Assembly: GCA_018114805.1 (NCBI GenBank)
Contig: CP073042.1
Span: 6,369,501-6,433,500 of the forward strand
Length of the DNA: 64,000 nucleotides
Direction of reading: 5' to 3'
DNA from: Candidatus Streptomyces philanthi
GTDB taxonomy: Bacteria; Actinomycetota; Actinomycetes; Streptomycetales; Streptomycetaceae
Shown here: positions 59,224-64,000 of the stretch, piece by piece
Layout: every line of letters begins with the position of its first letter
Numbering within the stretch: the stretch's first letter is position 1
Program-made: the position numbers and the translations under genes
Notes under the pieces: generated by a model
Told to the model about the DNA's origin: nothing
Databases searched by the model: none
Seen by the model: only the letters and a program-made list of their open reading frames with translations

Positions 59224-60005
59224 GCACGAACCCCGGCCCGCCCGGCGACGGGCCGGACCGGGACCACGAGAACACTCACTCCCGACCCCACCACACCCCC
59301 GGGCCCGAGACCCCCTCGCGGCCCGATCTCACCCCACACCCCGACGCCCCTTCCGAGACCGGTCCCGAGGGCACGGAGGAGGACGAGATCCTGCTGTGCG
59401 GGCGCTCGCTGTCGGCCGTGTGGGAGGCGGACGAGCCGGACGAGCACACCACCGGCTGTCCCTACTGCCGCGAGGCGCTGACCGGCCTCGGCGTGCTCGA
59501 CCGGTACGTACGGGAGGCGCGCGCCGAGCGGGAGCCGCCCGCCGAGGCGGTGACGGCCCGGGTGATGAACCTGGTCAGGGCCGAGCTGCGGCCCGGCCGG
59601 ATGCTGCCGCTGGGTGAGCCCGTGGACGACGCGTGGATCGCCGAGGTCGCGGCGGCCAAGGTGTTCCGGGAGACCGCCGAGTCGCTGCCCGGCGTGTTCG
59701 CGGGCAGTTGCAGGGTCATGCCGGTCGCCCCCGCGGCGGCCCGCCGCTCGCTGCTCCCCGGCGGCCCGCGCTACCGGGGGCCGATGCGCGTGGCGCTGGA
59801 GCTGACGGCGGCACTGGACTGGACCGTTCCGGAGCTGGCCTCCCTGGTACGGCAGTTGATCGCCGACGCCGCGCGGGACGCCGTCGGCATGGACATCGTG
59901 GAGATCGACGTGTCCGTCGTGGACGTCCTGGGCGACGACCTCGGTGGAGCGCTGGGCGACGAGCCGCCGTTCTCCGACGAGACCCGCGAAAGGAGAGAGC
60001 GGTGA
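59214..60005 (+). CDS. Putative anti-sigma / Asp23-like protein
   Basis: A 263-residue protein that overlaps the ECF sigma gene. The first 60 residues are Pro/Thr/Glu-rich and probably disordered. LLCGRSLSAVWEADEPDEHT then GCPYCREALTGLGVLDRYVR has an H-x3-C-x2-C arrangement typical of anti-sigma zinc-binding domains. The C-terminal half (VFAGSCRVMPVAPAAARRSL; PMRVALELTAALDWTVPELA) resembles Asp23/Gls24 envelope-stress proteins. No membrane helix is visible, so it is probably a cytoplasmic anti-sigma. A fused sensor and anti-sigma role is inference. Confidence 0.75.
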   Translation: MAVGTNPGPPGDGPDRDHENTHSRPHHTPGPETPSRPDLTPHPDAPSETGPEGTEEDEILLCGRSLSAVWEADEPDEHTTGCPYCREALTGLGVLDRYVREARAEREPPAEAVTARVMNLVRAELRPGRMLPLGEPVDDAWIAEVAAAKVFRETAESLPGVFAGSCRVMPVAPAAARRSLLPGGPRYRGPMRVALELTAALDWTVPELASLVRQLIADAARDAVGMDIVEIDVSVVDVLGDDLGGALGDEPPFSDETRERRER

Positions 60006-60382
60006 TCCCCTCGCAGGAGGAAGCCAAGGAGCACACCAGCGTCCTGGAGGCGGCCGCCGACGCCGCCCGCCGGACGCCCGGCGTCGCGTACCTGCGGCCC
60101 GGCTTCGGCGACCTGGTACGCGGCGCGGCGGTGCGCTACTGCTCCCGCGACGCCCAGGCGCCGGCCACCCACCGGATAGCGGGCGTCCGCGCGCAGCGCA
60201 CCGACCCGCCGCGCGGCTGGAGCCTGCGCGTCCACCTCGCGGTCGCCCGCGGGTACCGCGCGCTCGACGTCACCCGCGAGGTCCGCACGGCGGTCACCGA
60301 GGCCGTGCGGGAACTCTCGGCGGCGGCCGGCGCGCCGGAGCCACGGGTGAGCGTCACCGTCACGGTCACCGACATCGCCTGA
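60002..60382 (+). CDS. Asp23/Gls24-like protein
   Basis: A 126-residue protein whose GTG start overlaps the previous stop as GTGA, so the three genes are one operon. The pattern RRTPGVAYLRPGFGDLVRGA then WSLRVHLAVARGYRALDVTR and REVRTAVTEAVRELSAAAG resembles the Asp23 fold of alkaline-shock and cell-envelope stress proteins. Its function is probably tied to the ECF sigma factor response. No membrane segment is present. Confidence 0.7.
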   Translation: MIPSQEEAKEHTSVLEAAADAARRTPGVAYLRPGFGDLVRGAAVRYCSRDAQAPATHRIAGVRAQRTDPPRGWSLRVHLAVARGYRALDVTREVRTAVTEAVRELSAAAGAPEPRVSVTVTVTDIA

Positions 60383-60464
60383 CGCGCCCGGGGCCCGGCT
60401 GGGTACGGCGCCGGTTCGAGGAAGGGCGCCGGCCCGGGCGTGGGCGGCCCGGGCCACCCACCCG

Positions 60465-60493
60465 AACATCGTTGCCGAACCAGCAACGATGTT
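60465..60493. promoter_or_regulatory. 11-bp perfect inverted repeat upstream of a methyltransferase gene
   Basis: AACATCGTTGC pairs perfectly with its complement around CGAACCA. It lies 92 bp before the methyltransferase start and 82 bp after the Asp23-like stop. It is AT-rich compared with its surroundings, which favours an operator, but a terminator is possible. Confidence 0.5.
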
Positions 60494-60585
60494 TGCCGGC
60501 ACGTCGCATGCGGCGGCAGGCTCGTCGCAGGTGGCCGCGTAACAGCCGGTCCACCGCCATACTGTCACGAGCCGGAGACAGCGTC

Positions 60586-61563
60586 ATGACCCAGGTGCAC
60601 TCCCATCCGCACGCCCGTCAGCCCGGGGACCGACCGTCCACGGGCCATTCGCACGGGCACGCCCACCACCACGCGGATCTGGACTGGGCGACGGAGGGGC
60701 CCCGCCTGGTGCGCGAGGCCGAGGTGTACCAACCCGTCACCGAGCAGGTGCTCGGCTGGCTGCGCGAGCAGTTGGCCGCGTCCGGCAGGCGGCCCGGCGC
60801 GGTGCGGCGGGTGCTCGACATCGGCAGCGGCGCCGGGGTCGCCACCTGCCTGCTCGCCGAGGCGTTCCCGGAAGCCGAGGTCGTCGCGGTGGACGCGGCC
60901 CAGCCGCTCCCTGACCTCACCGCCGAGCGCGCCGCGCGCCGCGGCCTCGGCGACCGGGTCAGCACGCTGCTGGCCGACCTCCCGGACGGCGTCGCCGGCG
61001 CCGCCCCGAGGCGGCGGGCCGTCTCGTGGCCGGCATCGGCGAGGCCGACCTCGTCTTGGTCCCGCAAGGTGCTGCACCACGTGGGCGACCAGCGCGACAT
61101 CGTGCGGCGGCTGGCCCGCGCGCTGCGCCCGGGCGGGCTGATGGCCCTCACCGAGGGCGGGCTGCCGCTGCGGTTCCTGCCCCGCGACTTCGGCCTCAGC
61201 CGACCTGGCCTCCAGGCCCGGCTGACCACGGCCACCGAGGAGCGGTTCGACGGCATGCGCGCCGGGCTGCCGGGCAGCACCCGGGTGGTCGAGGACTGGG
61301 CGGCCCTGCTCGCCGACGCCGGCCTGCGCCAGGCCGCCAGCCGCAGCTTCCTGCTCGACCTGCCGGCGCCGCTCGGCGCGGACGGGCGCGCGTACCTGAC
61401 CTCCGTCCTGTCCCGCTTCCAGGAGCACGCGCCGGAGCTGCTGGACACGGAGGACGCGGCCGTGCTCGACCAGTTGCTCGACCCCGATCACCCCGAGGGC
61501 ATCGCCCGCCGCCGGGACGCGTTCGTGCTGACGGCCGAGACCGTGCACACTGCGCACGCGTAG
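60586..61563 (+). CDS. SAM-dependent methyltransferase with His-rich N-terminus
   Basis: About 325 residues. The first 35 contain many His (MTQVHSHPHARQ; STGHSHGHAHHHADLDW), a possible metal-binding tail. Motif I is RVLDIGSGAGVATCLLAEAF, then VVAVDAAQPLPDLT. A local double frameshift between about 61010 and 61060 hides the region read as EAAGRLVAGIGEADLVLV; afterwards KVLHHVGDQRDIVRRLARAL and LRPGGLMALTEGGLPLRFL follow. The family acts on small molecules; the substrate is unknown. The ATG at 60586 lies in a typical context. Confidence 0.8.
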   Translation: MTQVHSHPHARQPGDRPSTGHSHGHAHHHADLDWATEGPRLVREAEVYQPVTEQVLGWLREQLAASGRRPGAVRRVLDIGSGAGVATCLLAEAFPEAEVVAVDAAQPLPDLTAERAARRGLGDRVSTLLADLPDGVAGAAPRRRAVSWPASARPTSSWSRKVLHHVGDQRDIVRRLARALRPGGLMALTEGGLPLRFLPRDFGLSRPGLQARLTTATEERFDGMRAGLPGSTRVVEDWAALLADAGLRQAASRSFLLDLPAPLGADGRAYLTSVLSRFQEHAPELLDTEDAAVLDQLLDPDHPEGIARRRDAFVLTAETVHTAHA

Positions 61564-61804
61564 GCCCGGCCGCCACCGGCGGGCCTGAGCGGCGGCCCAC
61601 GGGCGCGCCCGCCCCCTCGCCCGTCGCGTACGCCGAGCGCCGCCGACCCGGTGCGGGGCGGCGGCACTGGTGTGGGGCAGGGGCAAGCGGCGTGGGGGCG
61701 CGGGCGCTGGGTCGGTGCGGGCGCTGGGAGTGCGGGGGCCGACGCGCTTGCGTCGGCCCCCGGTCGTACCGCTGGCCGTTCGTCGGATCGGTCAGCCGGT
61801 CCGG

Positions 61805-61832
61805 GTGGTGCGGGCCGTCGGGCCCGCACCAC
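61805..61832. terminator. 12-bp stem terminator after the protease gene
   Basis: GTGGTGCGGGCC pairs perfectly with its complement around a GTCG loop, 13 bp beyond the stop of the minus-strand protease gene. Confidence 0.8.
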
Positions 61833-61845
61833 GGGTGGGGGTGGG

Positions 61846-63023
61846 TCAGCCGGTGGCCAGCTGCAGCCCGTAGGCGCTCAGGATCAGATTGATCGGCTGG
61901 TGGTACGTGGTGCCACCGCTGCTGCAGTTGCCGGAGCCACCGGAGGTCACGCCCTGGGCCTGGCTACCGGAGATGTACGAACCACCGGAGTCGCCGGGCT
62001 CGGCGCAGACGCTGGTGCGCGTCACGCCGGAGACGGTGTCCTGCGGGTAGCTGACGCTGGTGTTGTGCTGCTGCACGGTGCCGCAGTGCCAGCCGGTGGT
62101 GGAACCGGAGCGGCAGATCGAGCCGCTGACGGCGGTCTGCTGCGAGCCGGAGACGGTGACGTTGCCGCTCGGGCCCTTCACCCACGGGCGGGCCGTCCAC
62201 TGGTTGTCGACGGCGACCCAGGCCATGTCGGCGCCGGGGAAGCGGGACGCCTGGAACGTGCCCTGCGCCACGCGGTTGTAGCCGGTGGTGGTCTGGCCGG
62301 CGCGGCCGCAGTGACCGGCGGTGGCGAAGCCCTGCTGGGAGCCCTTGGTCACCGAGAAGCCGACGGAGCAGCGCGAGCCGCTGCCGATGTAGTACGCGTC
62401 GCCGCCGCGCACGTCGTAGAAGGTCCGTGGCTGCTCGGCTGACTTGACCACGCGCACCAGCGAGCTGTCCGCACGGCTCTTGGCGATCAGGGCGCGGGCG
62501 GCGGCCGGGTCGGAGGCGCGGACCACGACGCTGTTGGACTTTTGGACTTGACGTCCACGTACCAGACCGGGGCTGCCTGGGTGAAGTTGGTGCGGGTCGC
62601 CCGGTCGAGCGCGCTCTTCGCGGCGTCCAGTTCCTTCAGGGTGTGCTTGACGACCTGGGCCTTGGCGCCGGTGGCGGAGAGGGGGGCGCTGTCGGCCGGG
62701 TCGGTGGTGGCGACGACCAGGCGGGCGTCGTCGCCGGTCAGCCAGGAGCCACCGAAGTCGGCGCCGACCGTGCCGCGGAGCTTGGCCTCCAGGGTGGCGG
62801 CCCGGTACTCGTTCGCTATGCGCTCCTTGGCCTCAGTGGGGGTCAGGCCGAGGTCGCGCTCCATCGCCTTGAGCATGCCGGCCGGCAGCGCGCCGGTGGC
62901 GCTCTCGGCGGCGACGGTCGAAGCGGAGGAGGGGCCGTTGTCTGCCACGGCAGGGAGGGCGGTCAGGGAGAAGGCGCTCATGGCGATGGCGCAACCAGCG
63001 ATCAAGCCACGTCTGCGGAGCAT
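61846..63023 (-). CDS. Streptogrisin-like S1 serine protease, secreted
   Basis: About 390 residues with a signal peptide (GLIAGCAIAMSAFSLTALPA), an alpha-lytic-protease-type prodomain (LKAMERDLGLTPTEAKERIA; FGGSWLTGDDARLVVATTD) and an S1 domain. The catalytic triad lies in ATAGHCGRAG (His), FPGADMAWV (Asp) and PGDSGGSYIS (Ser). Paired Cys residues (SRCSV/HCG and others) fit disulfides. One frameshift near 62530 separates prodomain and protease (VDVKSKS then VVVRASDPAAARA). It is an extracellular endopeptidase, matured by self-cleavage. The ATG at 63023 follows GAGGAGAACACCAG. Confidence 0.9.
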
Positions 63024-63315
63024 CTGGTGTTCTCCTCATGTTCGGGGGTGGCGGCACCGTAATCCGGACGGCCTTAGACGTGTACCTGTCAAATTCTTTA
63101 TGCCGCGACGGTATGAGGCCGATTACGCCGTCCGGCCGGGAAGGCCTCGTTGCGGAGGGCTGCGATCGGCTGCCCGCCGGGTGGACCGTGGGTCGCCGCC
63201 CGCGGCCCGCCCTGGTCAGAAGGGTCTCGACGCGGCACCGGGTGCCGGGCCCGCCCGCGTGACCGCGTACCCTCCCGCGCTTTGACAGCCGGGGGTGGTA
63301 TGTCTACAACTTGTC

Positions 63316-64000
63316 ATGACGACACCACCTGTTGATCCGGCGGGCAGCCAGTCGGCGCCCGCGAAGACCCCGTTGCGCAGGACACGCGATTTCCGGAACC
63401 TCTGGCTGTCCCGGGTGCTTTCCGTGTTGGGTTCGTCCGTCACCCTCGTGGCGATGCCGGTGCTGGTGTACCAGGAAACGAAGTCCCCCTTCTCGTTTCC
63501 CTGGTCGCCTTCTCGTTTCCCTGGTCGCCGCGGGCGAGGCCCTGCCCTACGTCCTCTTCGGCCTGCTCGCCGGGGCCGTCGCCGACCGGGTGCGCCGCCG
63601 GCTCATGGTCGCCGCCGACCTGCTCAACTGCGCCTGCGTCGGCAGCGTGCTCCTCGCCGCCGCCCTGGGCGCGCTGACCCCCGCCCACATCCTCACGGCC
63701 GCGTTCCTGTCGTCCACGCTGTCCGTCTTCTTCGACGCCGCCGGCTACGGACTCCTCCCGGCCGCCGTGGGCCGCGACCGGCTCGCCGAGGCCAACAGCG
63801 CGCTGTGGGGAGGCGAGACGGCCGTGCGGATCGCTGGCACGGCGATGGCCGGCACCCTGATCGCCGGCACCAGCGCCTCCGGCGCGCTCACCCTGGACGC
63901 GCTGTCCTTCCTCGCCTCCGCGCTGCTGCTCCGGGGCATCGGCCACAAGCCGGCCCGCCCGGGCGGCGGCGCGGCGGCCCGGCCCGGGCTGCTGGCGTCC
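63316..64000 (+). CDS. MFS transporter, partial, with tandem duplication
   Basis: This is the N-terminal part of a 12-helix major facilitator, cut by the window end. It begins TPLRRTRDFRNLWLSRVLSV, then LGSSVTLVAMPVLVYQE, and after the break LPYVLFGLLAGAVADRVRRR, the MFS motif A region; FFDAAGYGLLPAAV is typical of the macrolide efflux/enterobactin exporter branch. The frame is broken near 63490-63530, where a 20-bp unit is repeated in tandem. The ATG at 63316 is preceded by few bases of leader. It probably exports a drug or siderophore. Confidence 0.8.
   Translation, partial: MTTPPVDPAGSQSAPAKTPLRRTRDFRNLWLSRVLSVLGSSVTLVAMPVLVYQETKSPFSFPWSPSRFPGRRGRGPALRPLRPARRGRRRPGAPPAHGRRRPAQLRLRRQRAPRRRPGRADPRPHPHGRVPVVHAVRLLRRRRLRTPPGRRGPRPARRGQQRAVGRRDGRADRWHGDGRHPDRRHQRLRRAHPGRAVLPRLRAAAPGHRPQAGPPGRRRGGPARAAGV
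63489..63528. repeat. 20-bp tandem duplication in the MFS gene
   Basis: CTTCTCGTTTCCCTGGTCGC (63489-63508, one base of phase uncertain) is immediately repeated. The second copy continues into the proper frame of the transporter, so the duplication contributes to the frame break. Confidence 0.85.

Noticed and set aside
63087..63092. TTGACA -35 box of the protease promoter
   Set aside because: A TTGACA is present on the minus strand, but no -10 element at correct spacing could be identified.
1..64000. CRISPR array, rRNA or tRNA genes
   Set aside because: No regularly spaced repeats, rRNA-like segments or cloverleaf-forming sequences were recognised.

Overview
This window is chromosomal DNA of a high-GC actinomycete, most likely Streptomyces or a close relative. 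Signs of this are the very high GC and strong third-position G/C, the GTG starts, the streptogrisin-type protease, the SigB/SigF-type sigma factors with partner-switching proteins, the GAF-ANTAR regulator, Scr1/WhiJ-type XRE regulators with DUF397 and DUF6879 partners, and a rare TTA codon. I see no rRNA, tRNA, CRISPR array or clear insertion sequence. I recognise about 57 protein genes.

Layout. 0.3-9.2 kb: a small unknown protein, a DUF5107 protein, a VOC protein, a methyltransferase, a PAP2/diacylglycerol-kinase fusion, a CBS protein, a mycothiol-type DinB-like protein and a PfpI/DJ-1 protein. 9.6-13.7 kb: a SigB-type sigma factor, a PAS/GAF sensor, a GAF-ANTAR regulator and a hemerythrin protein, which together look like a stress module. 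14-25 kb: accessory enzymes, namely an aminotransferase-fold protein without the PLP lysine, two MBL hydrolases, an acetyltransferase, an erythromycin-esterase homologue, two serine-hydrolase paralogues (one apparently dead), an alpha/beta hydrolase, a CGNR regulator and a truncated DedA protein. 25-34.4 kb: an MFS exporter, a holin-like/phosphodiesterase fusion, an amino-acid permease, a methyltransferase facing a TetR regulator, a lipoprotein, and an SDR/TetR pair that shares an operator-like motif. 34.5-38.75 kb: a visibly lower-GC accessory island with two Scr1-type regulators, DUF6879 and DUF397 partners, a 39-residue acidic peptide gene and a UPF0489/arginase-like protein. This is the best candidate for an undescribed small system. 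38.9-49.1 kb: a secreted chondroitinase-ABC-like lyase, a two-component system, an MMPL transporter, an EamA transporter and an acyltransferase. 49-57 kb: a PIG-L deacetylase joined in frame to a truncated L,D-transpeptidase, then a SigF-type sigma factor, an anti-sigma-type ATPase, a SpoIIE-type phosphatase, a SnoaL-like protein and a MmyB-type regulator. 58-64 kb: a pterin dehydratase, an ECF sigma operon with Asp23-like proteins, a methyltransferase with a His-rich N-terminus, a streptogrisin-like protease and a partial MFS transporter.

Sequence quality matters. Most genes outside the lower-GC island carry one or more apparent frameshifts, often in runs of G or C, and at least a dozen are cut by in-frame stops that sit almost always where a tryptophan is expected. 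Consensus error in GC-rich DNA is the simplest explanation. Two junctions look like deletions or misjoins (CGNR/DedA and L,D-transpeptidase/PIG-L), and two frame breaks coincide with short tandem duplications. For interrupted genes I give the span of the whole reconstructed gene and say where the frame changes.
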